Shown piece after piece: positions 11,887-24,171 of a stretch of 64,000 nt of DNA; positions within the stretch are counted from its first letter, which is position 1, and every line of letters begins with the position of its first letter. Origin of the DNA: Lamellibrachia satsuma (Eukaryota > Annelida > Polychaeta > Sabellida > Siboglinidae); the NCBI GenBank assembly GCA_033239005.1, contig BSQZ01000028.1, positions 7,957,911 through 8,021,910 on the forward strand, written 5' to 3'. The notes under the pieces were generated by a model. It saw only the letters and a program-made list of their open reading frames with translations. It had not been told where the DNA came from and searched no databases. The position numbers and the translations under genes were made by a program.

Positions 11887-12341
11887 TACAAATGAAGTCT
11901 GAGGTTGCTCACAAACATCACTGATGGACTAACAGGCAGAAGCACTGGGGGTGTACACTTGGCACCCTCCACGAGTGTACACTTGGTACCCTCCATGTAT
12001 GTACACTTGGTACCCTCCATGGGTGCACACTTGGCACCCTCCACGAGTGTACACTTGGCACCCTCCACGAGTGTACACTTGGTACCCTCCATGTATGTAC
12101 ACTTAGTACCCTCCATGTATGTACACTTGGCACCCTCCATGGGTGTACACTTAGCACCCTCCATGGGTGAACACTTGGCACCCTCCATGGGTGTACACTT
12201 GGTACCCTCCATGTATGTACACTTAGTACCCTCCATGTATGTACACTTGGCACCCTCCATGGGTGTACACTTGGCACCCTCCATGGGATCCAAGCAACAA
12301 GAGCTGACTGGACCACAGGAGCAGTTGCAATGTGTCCCTGC
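11887..12341 (-). other. 24-bp minisatellite bounded by candidate splice sites
   Basis: Fourteen 24-bp units (GTACACTTGGCACCCTCCAT) occupy 11949-12291. On the minus strand the stretch is preceded by TTTACTGCAG (acceptor-like, ending at 12342) and followed by GTAAGT (donor-like, from 11886). One frame stays open throughout and reads as MEGAKCTP-like octapeptides. The array is certain. That it is an exon with a coding minisatellite is only a possibility, since a 24-bp unit stays open by chance easily. Confidence 0.45.
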
Positions 12342-12479
12342 AGTAAACCAACTGTGTCAAGGGTTGTACACATCACCCCAGGGTGGCCAACCAGCTCTGT
12401 TGACAGCAGTTGTAACTGTATCTACACTGACAGTTCTAGTTGACTTCAAAACCAGCTTCACTGTAACAGATTGCACTAG

Positions 12480-13241
12480 GGGGCAGGGTTAGGGAACAGG
12501 GTTCTTGTATCCTGATGAGGGGGCAGATGAAAGTAGAGAATTGCACTGGTGGCTATGTTAACATTTTGTGTGATTATAAGAAAATGTTACCATAAAAAAT
12601 TCTGAAGATTTTTCACAGCAACTGCATCTCATTGACATGCTGACCAAGTTTTGTCAAAATCAGATACCTCCAGCTCTTTTAACCCCCCCCCCCTCCGACG
12701 TGCAATGCCAGTAAATGTTGACAAAAACAGCAATGTACGCACCCACATGGCCCTTAGCAGAAAAATTCCCATAAATCCCTCTGCCTGTTAAACTCTAAAA
12801 AAATGCACTATTTCACAGCGAATAGCTTCTATAAACAAACATGTGAATGTGCCTGCTCAGTTGCACTGATATCACATCTAATGAATTATTTAAATTCACA
12901 TAATTACCACAATTTAATATGCCCTACATTTGTGTGAAACAATAAACAGGAAGGTCAACTGTGGTCTTACCCCATGAGTCAGTCCCTGCCACTGGGGAAG
13001 TTCTCTGATACCCTCTGATACTGTCTGCCTCTGGCTGTTATGCATGAGATGGCGAGGTGATATAGTGAGGTCAAGTGTGAGTCACCAAGTGGCCAGGTAA
13101 AACATTCTGTCATACAGTCACATCACAGTGACTGATTGTCCCTGGCTGTCACCAGCCATAACATGCACTGCCAGGTCACCAAGTTACGGTCACTTTCCAA
13201 CAAACCAACACAGGTTCTACAGGAAGTTTCTTCCCTGAAAT
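12480..13241. other. Spacer, no gene seen
   Basis: Unique AT-rich sequence with a short poly-C run near 12685. No motif recognised. Confidence 0.55.
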
Positions 13242-13293
13242 AACTCTCGATAAGCCAATGACTTCCTTGTCCACTTGCCATATGGGCCTTTGC
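13242..13293 (+). mobile_element. Short CR1 3'-UTR fragment
   Basis: CTCTCGATAAGCCAATG, then CTTCCTTGTCCACTTGCC and GGGCCTTTG, reproduce the 3'-untranslated block found after the reverse transcriptase in the minus-strand CR1 (near 46670-46715) and the plus-strand copy (near 54675-54715). Only about 50 bp is present. It ends exactly where a 40-bp minisatellite begins. Confidence 0.75.
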
Positions 13294-13297
13294 ACAG

Positions 13298-13525
13298 TGT
13301 ATCAACTCCACAATGTTGTTGTTTTCTGTGTCAACAATGTATCAACACCACAATGTTGTTGATCTCTGTGTCAACATTGTACCGTGTATTAACTCCACAA
13401 TGTTGTGGATTTCTGTGTCAACATTGTATCAACTCCACAATGTTGTCAATCTCTGTGTCAACATTGTATCAACTCCACAATGTTGTTGATCTGTGTCAAC
13501 ATTGTATCAAATCCACAATGCACAA
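13298..13525. repeat. 40-bp minisatellite
   Basis: Five to six copies of a unit with TATCAACTCCACAATGTTGT. It starts directly after the CR1 3'-UTR fragment. Confidence 0.9.
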
Positions 13526-14361
13526 GTGTTCAGTGCAGCAATCAAACACTGCTGCCACAATGGTCATGGACACAAGTGTTCACAGAGCTTCATATAGTTT
13601 TGAAGCCTCTATGAAGTATTCAAAGAATGCTAGCCACAGTGTCCTTTGTGAACACAGTACAGATGCCAGCCATTCCTGTGGATGACACAATAAGGTGTAA
13701 CACAATCTGTTCCTTATAATAAACTAGCTCCTGTATCCAGTGACAATAACCCTTCTATGTGACCTCCACCAAGCACAGATAACATCAGCCTTTGTAGTAT
13801 CGGTCTCTGTCAGACTGGCAGACATCAACAGTAGCCACTGAGTCAGTGATTACTATCAACCAGTGTATGCTAGTTGCAACACAAGCTACACTCCAGGCAC
13901 CTCTAGTCTAACCACAAACTGATCCTCATAAAAACATGTCTTATTCCTCATAAGGACACATCCTGTTCCTCTTAAATATGTCCTGTTTTTTGTAAGGACA
14001 TGTCCTGTTCGACAGGCCCAGCATGCTTCTCAGTGTGGGGGGAATGTGGAGGATCTGTTGTGAGAATGTCAACCAGCAGCTTTGGTATCAGTTACCACAG
14101 TGAACACAGACATTGCAGACTGTGTGTCACTGTGTACAGGTTACCGTGTCATGTCTAGATATATCCCTACTTCATTCAGGACAACCCAGACGCAACCACG
14201 AATAACAACACCATCTCGAAGATCCAGATAAGTCTCAACTTGTGAGAATCTTTATTCATAACAACGAACTAGTACGTCAAATAAGAAGCTCCTCTTTGCC
14301 TTCACACAGCATTCTTATATATGTAGAACCATAATCAATAAGTTAATTAAAAATGGCTATT
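13526..14361. other. Spacer, no gene seen
   Basis: Contains a small local duplication of ACACAAGTGTTCA (near 13523 and 13571) and a short repeated GGACATGTCCTGTTC-type motif near 13930-14010. No coding motif recognised. Confidence 0.5.
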
Positions 14362-15433
14362 AGTATTCATGAAGTAGGTAAAGAATCTTAGGATGTTCAG
14401 ATACCCTGGGTTCCCTTAATTGAACATGTATTGGATTAGTGTTCATGAAGTAGGTAAAGAATCTTAGGATGTTCAGATACCCTGGGTTCCCTTAATTGAA
14501 CATGTATTGGATTAGTGTTCATGAAGTAGGTAAAGAATCTTAGGATGTTCAGATACCCTGGGTTCCCTTAATTGAACACGTATTGGATTAGTGTTCATGA
14601 AGTAGGTAAAGAATCTTAGGATGTTCAGATACCCTGGGTTCCCTTAAGTGAACACGTATTGGATTAGTGTTCATGAAGTAGGTAAAGAATCTTAGGATGT
14701 TCAGATACCCTGGGTTCCCTTAATTGAACACGTATTGGATTAGTGTTCATGAAGTAGGTAAAGAATCTTAGGATGTTCAGATACCCTGGGTTCCCTTAAT
14801 TGAACACGTATTGGATTAGTGTTCATGAAGTAGGTAAAGAATCTTAGGATGTTCAGATACCCTGGGTTCCCTTAAGTGAACACGTATTGGATTAGTGTTC
14901 ATGAAGTAGGTAAAGAATCTTAGGATGTTCAGATACCCTGGGTTCCCTTAATTGAACACGTATTGGATTAGTGTTCATGAAGTAGGTAAAGAATCTTAGG
15001 ATGTTCAGATACCCTGGGTTCCCTTAATTGAACACGTATTGGATTAGTGTTCATGAAGTAGGTAAAGAATCTTAGGATGTTCAGATACCCTGGGTTCCCT
15101 TAATTGAACACGTATTGGATTAGTGTTCATGAAGTAGGTAAAGAATCTTAGGATGTTCAGATACCCTGGGTTCCCTTAATTGAACACGTATTGGATTAGT
15201 GTTCATGAAGTAGGTAAAGAATCTTAGGATGTTCAGATACCCTGGGTTCCCTTAATTGAACACGTATTGGATTAGTGTTCATGAAGTAGGTAAAGAATCT
15301 TAGGATGTTCAGATACCCTGGGTTCCCTTAATTGAACACGTATTGGATTAGTGTTCATGAAGTAGGTAAAGAATCTTAGGATGTTCAGATACCCTGGGTT
15401 CCCTTAATTGAACACGTATTGGATTAGTGTTCG
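14362..15433. repeat. 76-bp minisatellite, about 14 copies
   Basis: Highly uniform 76-bp units (motif TTCATGAAGTAGGTAAAGAA; GATACCCTGGGTTCCCTT). The main variant site is a CATGTATT/CACGTATT change and AATTGAAC/AAGTGAAC. A decayed half unit follows at 15434-15470. The uniformity implies recent expansion or homogenisation. Confidence 0.97.
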
Positions 15434-15594
15434 TAAGCTGCTGGATTCCCTTAAAGTTCGACCAGAGATTAAGCGAACATGAAATCCATTACCTTACGAG
15501 GACACTGAACGTGACCTGGGTTTACTGCAAGTTCCTAGGGAACTTTGTAAAGTTTAGACAATCAATATAACTAGTACTACACAAGCCTTGCTCT

Positions 15595-16408
15595 TTACAT
15601 CTCCTACATACATCCTTCCTTCTTCCTGCTTCCTACATACATCATTCCTTCCTCAACCTTCAGCATACATCCTTCCTTCCCCCATCTTCCTACATACATC
15701 CTTCTTTCCCCTAGCTTCCTACATACATCATTCCTTCCTCCAGCTTACTACATACATCCTTCCTCCTTCCTTCCCCCAGCTTCCTATATACATCATTCTT
15801 TCCCCAGCTTCCTCCAGACATCCTTCCTTCCCCAGCTTCCTACATACATCCTTCCTTCCCCAAACCTCCTATATACATCATTCCTACCCCATGCCTCCTA
15901 CATACATCCTTCCTACCCAAGCCTCCTACATACACCCTTCCTTTGGCAGCTTTCTAAATTTTTTCTTTCCTCAGCTTCCTACAATACATCCTTCCTTCCC
16001 CAAGCCTCCTACATACATCCTTCCTTCCCCAAGCCTCCTACATACATCCTTCTTCCCCCAGCCTCCTACATATACCATTCCTCTCCCCAGCCTCCTACGT
16101 ATATCGTTCCTCCACAGTTTCCTACATACATCCTTCCGCAACCTCCTGCATACATCCTTCCTTCTCCAGATTACTACATACACCCACCTTTTGCCTGCTT
16201 CCTACATATATCCTTTCTTTCCCCGCCTCCTGCATACATCCTTTCTTCTCCCAGCATCCTACAGATATCTTTCCTTTCCCCAGCCTCCTACATACATATT
16301 TCCTTCCCCCAGCTTCCTACATATTATATCCTTTCTCCCCCAGCCTCCTGCATACATATTTCCTTTCCCCAGCCTCTTACATACATCCTCCCTTCTCCCA
16401 GCATCCTA
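15595..16408. repeat. 28-bp minisatellite, left block
   Basis: About 29 imperfect units of CTTCCTACATACATCCTTCC plus TTCCCCAG. Interrupted at about 16408 by an inverted-repeat element and resumed at 18233. Confidence 0.94.
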
Positions 16409-16442
16409 AAAATGGGAAGGTTGGGTATGTTGGACTATCCGC

Positions 16443-17355
16443 TATATTGATAACATGGCCATACATCTCTAACTACCAAAGATAACATGGCCATACATCT
16501 CTAACTACCAAAGATAACATGGCCATACATCTCTAACTACCAAAGATAACATGGCCATACATCTCTAACTACCAAAGATAACATGGCCATACATCTCTAA
16601 CTACCAAAGATAACACGGCCATACATCTCTAACTACCAAAGATAACACGGCCATACATCTCTAACTACCAAAGATAACACGGCCATACATCTCTAACTAC
16701 CAAAGATAACACGGCCATACATCTCTAACTACCAAAGATAACACGGCCATACATCTCTAACTACCAAAGATAACACGGCCATACATCTCTAACTACCAAA
16801 GATAACACGGCCATACATCTCTAACTACCAAAGATAACACGGCCATACATCTCTAACTACCAAAGATAACACGGCCATACATCTCTAACTACCAAAGATA
16901 ACACGGCCATACATATCTAACTACCAAAGATAACACGGCCATACATATCTAACTACCAAAGATAACACGGCCATACATCTCTAACTACCAAAGATAACAC
17001 GGCCATACATCTCTAACTACCAAAGATAACACGGCCATACATCTCTAACTACCAAAGATAACATGGCCATACATCTCTAACTACCAAAGATAACACGGCC
17101 ATACATCTCTAACTACCAAAGATAACACGGCCATACATCTCTAACTACCAAAGATAACACGGCCATACATCTCTAACTACCAAAGATAACACGGCCATAC
17201 ATCTCTAACTACCAAAGATAACACGGCCATACATCTCTAACTACCAAAGATAACACGGCCATACATCTCTAACTACCAAAGATAACACGGCCATACATCT
17301 CTAACTACCAAAGATAACATGGCCATACATCTCTAACTACCAAAGATAACATGGC
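16443..17355. repeat. 32-bp minisatellite inside the transposon
   Basis: About 28 near-identical units (GATAACACGGCCATACATCT, then CTAACTACCAAA). Outer units at both ends read ATGG and inner ones ACGG, so a C/T variant tracks position in the array. Confidence 0.97.
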
Positions 17356-18010
17356 TCCATCTGCCGACTGATTTTGAAATCAAATTTGCATCGAGGGTAA
17401 ACAATGACTGAATTAGTTTTTCACTTTCTGATGTAACGTTTGTGTGTATAAACAAAATGATGTGGGAAAGTAGTTTGTACTGCTAACCAAGGCACATGGG
17501 CGATTAAATAAGTATTTAAACAATGAATGTAGAAGGTTTGAAGATCAAAGTTTCACTAGCTTTGTAGATATCTACCTACGGGTTCATTGTGGTGTAATCC
17601 GGTATATTGGACCACATTCCGGTATATTGGACCACATTCCGGTATATTGGACCACATTCCGGTATATTGGACCACTAATATTGCGAGCTGTGACAACCCA
17701 TCTGTGGGCAAATGATGGAGGATGACAAGAAGATACTTGACGGATAATACTGATACCTTTGTTGAATAAAGTTCTTTACACTTTTTGTAGCCAAAACTTG
17801 TTTTTTCTATTAGCAATTGTATTAATGATTCCATTGATTATGCATTTGTGGGAATTTCAGATCATCATACAATGCTTGTAGCCACAGAGACTAGTAACAT
17901 TTTGATCATTATTCCCTGCGTCCCCATTTCCTAAACCAGTCAGCAAAGAAAACAATATACCCAATGAAGAGATCCACTGAATTCACCCTGTCCAATATAA
18001 TTTAAAGGGT

Positions 18011-18046
18011 GGTCCAATATAGACGACCATTCGTCTATATTGGACC
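18011..18046. other. Perfect hairpin, 16-bp stem and 4-nt loop
   Basis: GGTCCAATATAGACGA is followed by CCAT and then its exact reverse complement. It lies in the right subterminal region of the transposon and contains the TTGGACC motif of its ends. It may be a transposase-binding or fold-back structure. Confidence 0.8.
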
Positions 18047-18239
18047 GGTATGCCGGCATAATCCAAATTTATAATTTTCTTCCAAATGCCTGGTTGAATA
18101 GTTGCCATATTGTACCTATTGGTGCCTATCACTGACGAGTTTCAAGTGAAATAGTGGAAAGCGCAACATTGATAGTTTCCTTTGATATATCGGGCCATGT
18201 CCAAAAGTGGTCCAATATACCCAACCTTCCCCTATGTCT

Positions 18240-20322
18240 TTCCTTCCCCCAGCTTCCTACATACACTCTTCCTTCACCAGTCTCCTGCAATATCTTTCCT
18301 TTGCCCAGCCTCCTACATACATCCTTCCTTTGCCCAGCCTCCTACATACATCCTTCCTTTGCCCAGCCTCCTACATACATCCTTCCTTCTCCAAGCTTCC
18401 TACATACATCCTTCTTTTGTCCAGCTTCCTACATACATCTTCCCTTCTCCCTGTTTCCTCCATACATCTTTCCTTCTCCCAGCTTCCTACATACATCCTT
18501 CCTTTCACCAGCCTCCTACATGCATCTTTCCTTCTCCCAGCCTCCTACATACTCCCTGTTTCCTCCATACATCTTTCCTTCTCCCAGCTTCCTACATACA
18601 TCCTTCCTTTCACCAGCCTCCTACATGCATCTTTCCTTCTCCCAGCCTCCTACATACTTCCTGTTTCCTCCATACATCTTTCCTTCTCCCAGCTTCCTAC
18701 ATACATCTTCCCTTCTCCCTGTTTCCTCCATACATCTTTCCATCTCCCAGCTTCCTACATACATCCTTCCTTCTCCCAGCTTCCTACATACATCTTTCCT
18801 TTCACCAGCTTCCTATATGCATCTTTCCTTCTCCCAGCCTCCTACATACATCCTTCCTTCTTCAAGCTTCCTACATACATCCTTCCCTCTCCCAGCTTCC
18901 TACATACATCCTTCCTTTTCCTAGCTTCCAACATACATCCTTCCTTCTCCAGGTTTCCTACATACATCCTCCATTCTCCCAGCTTCCTAAATACATCCTT
19001 CCTTCTCCCAGCCTACTACATACATCATTCCTTCTCCCAGCTTCCTACATACACCATTCCTTCTCCCAGCTTCCTACATACACCCTTCTTTCTCCCAGCT
19101 TCCTACATACATCTTTCCTTTCACCAGCTTCCTATATGCATCTTTCCTTCTCCCAGCCTCCTACATACATCCTTCCTTCTTCAAGCTTCCTACATACATC
19201 CTTCCCTCTCCCAGCTTCCTACATACATCCTTCCTTTTCCTAGCTTCCAACATACATCCTTCCTTCTCCAGGTTTCCTACATACATCCTCCATTCTCCCA
19301 GCTTCCTAAATACATCCTTCCTTCTCCCAGCCTACTACATACATCATTCCTTCTCCCAGCTTCCTACATACACCATTCCTTCTCCCAGCTTCCTACATAC
19401 ACCCTTCTTTCTCCCAGCTTCCTACATACATCTTTCCTTTCACCAGCTTCCTATATGCATCTTTCCTTCTCCCAGCCTCCTACATACATCCTTCCTTCTC
19501 CCAGCTTCCTACATACATCTTTCCTTTCACCAGCTTCCTATATGCATCTTTCCTTCTCCCAGCCTCCTACATACATCCTTCCTTCTTCAAGCTTCCTACA
19601 TACATCCTTCCCTCTCCCAGCTTCCTACATACATCCTTCCTTCTCCAGGTTTCCAGCCTCCTACATGCATCTTTCCTTCTCCCAGCCTCCTACTTACTTC
19701 CTGTTTCCTCCATACATCTTTCCTTCTCCCAGCTTCCAACATACATCTTCCCTTCTCCCTGTTTCCTCCATACATCTTTCCTTCTCCCAGCTTCCTACAT
19801 ACTTCCTTCCTTCTCCCAGCTTCCTACATACACCCTTCCTTCTCCCAGCTTCCTACATACATCCTTACTTTTCCTAGCTTCCAACATACATCCTTCCTTC
19901 TCCAGGTTTCCTACATACATCCTCCCTTCTCCCAGCTTCCTACATACTTCCTTCCTTCTCCCAGCTTCCTACATACATCCTTCCTTCTCCTAGCTTCCTA
20001 TATACATTCTTACTTTTCCTAGCTTCCAACATACATCCTTCTTTCTCCAGGTTTCCTACATACATCCTCCCTTCTCCCAGCTTCCTACATACATCCTTCC
20101 TTCTCCCAGCTTCCTACATACTTCCTTCCTTCTCCCAGCTTCCTACATACATCCTTCCTTCTACAGGTTTCCTACATACATCCTCCCTTCTCCCAGCTTC
20201 CTACATACATACTTCCTTCTCCCAGCTTCCTACATACTTCCTTTCTTCTCCCAGCTTACTACATACTTCCTTCCTTCTCCCAGCTTCCTACATACATCCT
20301 TCCTTCTCCTAGCTTCCTACAT
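18240..20322. repeat. 28-bp minisatellite, right block with higher-order repeats
   Basis: About 75 units of the CTTCCTACATACATCCTTCC family. Superimposed is a segmental duplication: a stretch of around 300 bp containing TTCTTCAAGCTTCC near 18858 recurs near 19177 (319 bp later) and partly near 19583. Long plus-strand open frames over this block are by-products of the repeat. Confidence 0.95.
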
Positions 20323-20825
20323 ACATGAGTAATTAATCGTTTAAATATTTTATTTCTCCAAAATAAACCAAACTGAAGTTGAATATTTAGGAAGGTGTAC
20401 TCCCGTTCAGAAATCCATAAACAGTTCTTCATCAATCGTGTCATCTATTGTTGGAACAAACTTCCCAAACAAAGTCGGGTCAGCATCTATCAGCATCTAT
20501 CAGCATCTATCAGCATCTATCAGCATCTACTCTCAGCAACACCTGCCACGTTTTGTTGAAATCTGTATTTTTGACTTGAAATTCTTTATAAAGCTGTATA
20601 CACCCATAGCACATAACATATGCCTAGAGCATTCCTATTCTGGTTGAGAGTCGTCATTTACCACATTAGGAAATATACCTACGCCAAACAACATCTGCTA
20701 GGTTTGGTTGAGAAATTGGCATTTAGTATTCGATTTTCTAACTGTGAAAAACACAAGAAAGATAAGGTACTTTATCATGATTTTTTTATTATAAACAAAT
20801 CTTTATTACATCAGGATATAACCTT

Positions 20826-20832
<7 letters not shown>
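20323..20832. other. Spacer with a (CAGCATCTAT)n tract
   Basis: Holds five exact copies of the decamer CAGCATCTAT at about 20480-20529. Otherwise unique AT-rich DNA with no gene recognised. Confidence 0.7.

Positions 20833-20890
<58 letters not shown>
20833..20890. repeat. (TA)n microsatellite
   Basis: About 29 uninterrupted TA dinucleotides. Confidence 0.98.
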
Positions 20891-20891
<1 letters not shown>

Positions 20892-20945
20892 TTGTATTCC
20901 TGCCAAAATGCATATTGTATATGGGAAATGCTGATGTTATTATGT

Positions 20946-21166
20946 GCTAGGTCTTATGATGTGCTAGGCCTGTCTAACAGGATGTTCCTTGTCACAACAA
21001 ACAGGTCTTATGATGTGCTATGCCTGCTTAACAGGATGTTCCTTGTCACAACAAACAGGTCTTATGATGTGCTATGCCTGCTTAACAGGATGTTCCTTGT
21101 CACAACAAACAGGTCTTATGATGTGTTATGCCTGCCTAACAGGATGTTCCTTGTCACAACAAACAG
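20946..21166. repeat. 54-bp minisatellite, four copies
   Basis: Units begin GGTCTTATGATGTGCTA and end TTGTCACAACAAACA. The first and last copies differ slightly. There are no unique spacers, so it is not CRISPR-like. Confidence 0.95.
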
Positions 21167-21248
21167 AGGTCTGCAGCACCCATAGAGTTACCTATCTTAG
21201 TGGTCTTGTTTTACTAAAGGGTGTTCTATTTATGTCTATGGCAGCACC

Positions 21249-21947
21249 ACAGTTCACAGTTGACTGAGCTAGACTGTTACATGCCAGCCCTGAATATGAC
21301 AGTTGACTGAGCTAGACTGTTACATGCCAGCCCTGAATGTGATAGTTGACTGAGCTAGACTGTTACATGCCAGCCGTGAATGTGACAGTTGACTGAGCTA
21401 GGCTGTTACATGCCACCTCTGAATGTGACAGTTGACTGAGCTAGGCTGTTACATGCCAGCCCTGAATGTGACAGTTGACTGAGCTAGACTGTTACATGCC
21501 AGCCCTGAATGTGATAGTTGACTGAGCTAGACTGTTACATGCCAGCCCTGAATGTGACAGTTGACTGAGCTAGACTGTTACATGCCAGCCCTGAATGTGA
21601 CAGTTGACTGAGCTAGACTGTTACATGCCTGCCCTGAATGTGACAGTTGACTGAGCTAGACTGTTACATGCCAGCCCTGAATGTGACAGTTGACTGAGCT
21701 AGACTGTTACATGCCAGCCCTGAATGTGACCGTTGACTGAGCTAGACTGTTACATGCCTGCCCTGAATGTGACAGTTGACTGAGCTAGACTGTTACATGC
21801 CAGCCCTGAATGTGACAGTTGACTGAGCTGGACTGTTACATGCCTGCCCTGAATGTGACAGTTGACTGAGCTGGACTGTTACATGCCAGCCCTGAATGTG
21901 ACAGTTGACTGAGCTAGACTGTTACATGCCAGTCCTGAATGTGAGTC
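21249..21947. repeat. 43-bp minisatellite, about 16 copies
   Basis: Unit CAGTTGACTGAGCTAGACTG, TTACATGCCAGCCCTGAATGTGA. Single-base variants (GCCAG/GCCTG, TAGAC/TGGAC) are scattered. Confidence 0.97.
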
Positions 21948-22193
21948 TTTATGCATCACCCAAATCCGTGACAAATTAGTATTGTATCGGTTTCTTAATC
22001 TGTCTGACGCCTTCAGTTCACCCAATACAACATTTTAAAGTAACGAGTGCATAAAAACCAGTATCCTTTGATAAGGTATTTATTATATGGATTCATAACT
22101 AACACATTAAAGCAGTAATATACCTTCTGTTACACAGCGTGATGCAGCTCAAATGGTGGCTGCTGCATTTCCGAGCCCTTTAAAAAAAAAATG

Positions 22194-22499
22194 GCCGCTT
22201 ATTAGCTTAGGTGATATTAATACAGTTACTTATTAGCTTAGGTGATATTAATACAGTTACTTATTAGCTTAGGTGATATTAATACAGGTACTTATTAGCT
22301 TAGGTGATATTAATACAGGTACTTATTAGCTTAGGTGATATTAATACAGTTATTACAGTATTAAGTAACTAGATAACAGTTACTTATTAGCTTAGGTGAT
22401 ATTAATACAGTTACTTATTAGCTTAGGTGATATTAATACAGGTACTTATTAGCTTAGGTGATATTAATACAGTTATTACAGTATTAAGTAACTAGATAT
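22194..22499. repeat. 31-bp minisatellite with higher-order copy
   Basis: TTACTTATTAGCTTAGGTGA units. A block ending in TTATTACAGTATTAAGTAAC and TAGATA occurs twice (near 22346 and 22469), so the array is partly duplicated as a multi-unit segment. Confidence 0.94.
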
Positions 22500-22881
22500 T
22501 GTCGAACATAATAGGCCAATTCACCTGATCACTTTAAATTGTTCTATTTCTTACAAAATGGGTGCTATTTTGCATATATGCGAATGAGGTAATCATCCAA
22601 TCACATTACTCTTATCTTAATTGATTTCTCATGTTCCAAAATCAGAAGCTAGCATTTTAAACCATTAAAAATTTTAATTAGAAGTGAAGATACGCCCACA
22701 GAAATGTATTTCGGAATTTCATTGCAGCAATTTTTAATATGGTGCCACGCCCCTTAAATTGCTAATTTCAGTAGGGTCCACCTTTCAGTTTTCTTCGAAC
22801 CTGTCCATAGCACGTGTGCCAAATTTCGTGCTTGTATTACAATCTGAACAATGCATGTGTAAGAAGCTCTACTACTGCTAC
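22500..22881. other. Spacer, no gene seen
   Basis: Unique AT-rich DNA, nothing recognised. Confidence 0.5.
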
Positions 22882-23663
22882 ATCACTCATTATATCACTC
22901 ATATTATGAGCCTTCAACAACAAGCCCAGTCCTGCCTTCTCCATCACCCATTAAATCACTCATATTATGAGCCTTCAACAACAGGCCCAGTCCTGTCTGC
23001 TACATCACTCATTATATCACTCATATTATGAGCCTTCAACAACAGGCCCAGTCCTGCCTGTTCCATCACCAATTAAATCACTCATATTATGAGCCTTCAA
23101 CAAGCCCAGTCCTGCCTTCTCCATCACCCATTATATCACTCATATTATGAGCCTTTAACAACAAGCCCAGTCCTGCCTTCTCCATCACCCATTAAATCAC
23201 TCATATTATGAGCCTTCAACAACAAGCCCAGTCCTGTCTGCTACATCAACCATTATATCACTCATATTATGAGCCTTCAACAACAAGCCCAGTCCTGTCT
23301 GCTACATCACCCATTATATCACTCACATTATGAGCCTTCAACAACAAGCCCAGTCCTGTCTGCTACATCACCCATTATATCACTCATATTATGAGCCTTC
23401 AACAACAAGCCCAGTCCTGTCTGCTACATCACCCATTATATCACTCATATTATGAGCCTGCAACAACAAGCCCAGTCCTGTCTGCTACATCACCCATTAT
23501 ATCACTCATATTATGAGCCTTCAACAACAAGCCCAGTCCTGTCTGCTACATCACCCATTATATCACTCATATTATGAGCCTTCAACAACAAGCCCAGTCC
23601 TGTCTGCTACATCACCCATTATATCACTCATATTATGAGCCTTCAACAACAAGCCCAGTCCTG
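22882..23663. repeat. 61-bp minisatellite, about 13 copies
   Basis: Unit carries ATCACTCATATTATGAGCCT and ACAAGCCCAGTCCTG. It contains the near-palindrome CTCATATTATGAG. Left copies are more variable than right copies. Confidence 0.96.
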
Positions 23664-24171
23664 GCACCCTGTGTTTAGGTGCCACCTCACCTGGGGGCTC
23701 GACCAAATCGGGTTGGTTAAAGTCACATAGCCAAAAAAAAACCACTGACACAAAACAGAGATCTCATTCTTCTACTGGGGGTCCAGGAAGTCACCCTGGA
23801 CAAATATAAAAAATACTGATGAAATAGTCTCAGTGGCTGGTGGCCTGTGTCTGTTGAGTAGTCTCAGTGAATCACTGCCGAATACAGCAAAACCACTTAT
23901 CCACAACCCAGTCCACATCAAACACCTCAACCATATCAAATTGTTCATATAAACTAAACATCTTTAGAATCAACTATTAATTATGTAGATTGGAATACAG
24001 TGGAATTCTTTTCAAATTTGCACTGTGGTTTTGTATGAAATGTTCAAGCTTCGAATTAGCAAGAGTTCAAAACCCATGTAATTATACGTTTCCCGCATGT
24101 TATGGAACCTGGGTCCTTTGGTTACATACCATGACCCTCTCATTAAAATATAACTGCCAACACCTAATGTC
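23664..24171. other. Spacer, no gene seen
   Basis: Unique sequence. The open frame at 23990-24211 has no recognisable motif. Confidence 0.5.

Larger units (their letters stand above)
16414..18232. mobile_element. Non-autonomous DNA transposon inserted in the 28-bp array
   Basis: The ends are inverted copies of GGGAAGGTTGGGTAT followed by TTGGAC (16414-16435 and 18210-18231, one mismatch). The same 28-bp minisatellite lies on both sides, which marks this as an insertion. TA occurs on both flanks (16407-16408, 18233-18234), compatible with a Tc1/mariner-like TA target, but the distance to the left end is uneven, so the duplication is uncertain. Inside are a 32-bp array (16443-17355), four 20-bp CCGGTATATTGGACCACATT units (17599-17675) and a perfect 16-bp-stem hairpin (18011-18046). 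The internal motif TATATTGGACC also occurs in the termini. No transposase recognised. Confidence 0.7.

Noticed and set aside
17556..17834. Possible transposase remnant in the 16.4-18.2 kb element
   Set aside because: Part of the frame is the 20-bp GGTATATTGGACC repeat, and no catalytic motif is visible.
20946..21166. Possible CRISPR-like array
   Set aside because: The whole 54-bp unit repeats without unique spacers, there are no cas genes and the DNA is animal.
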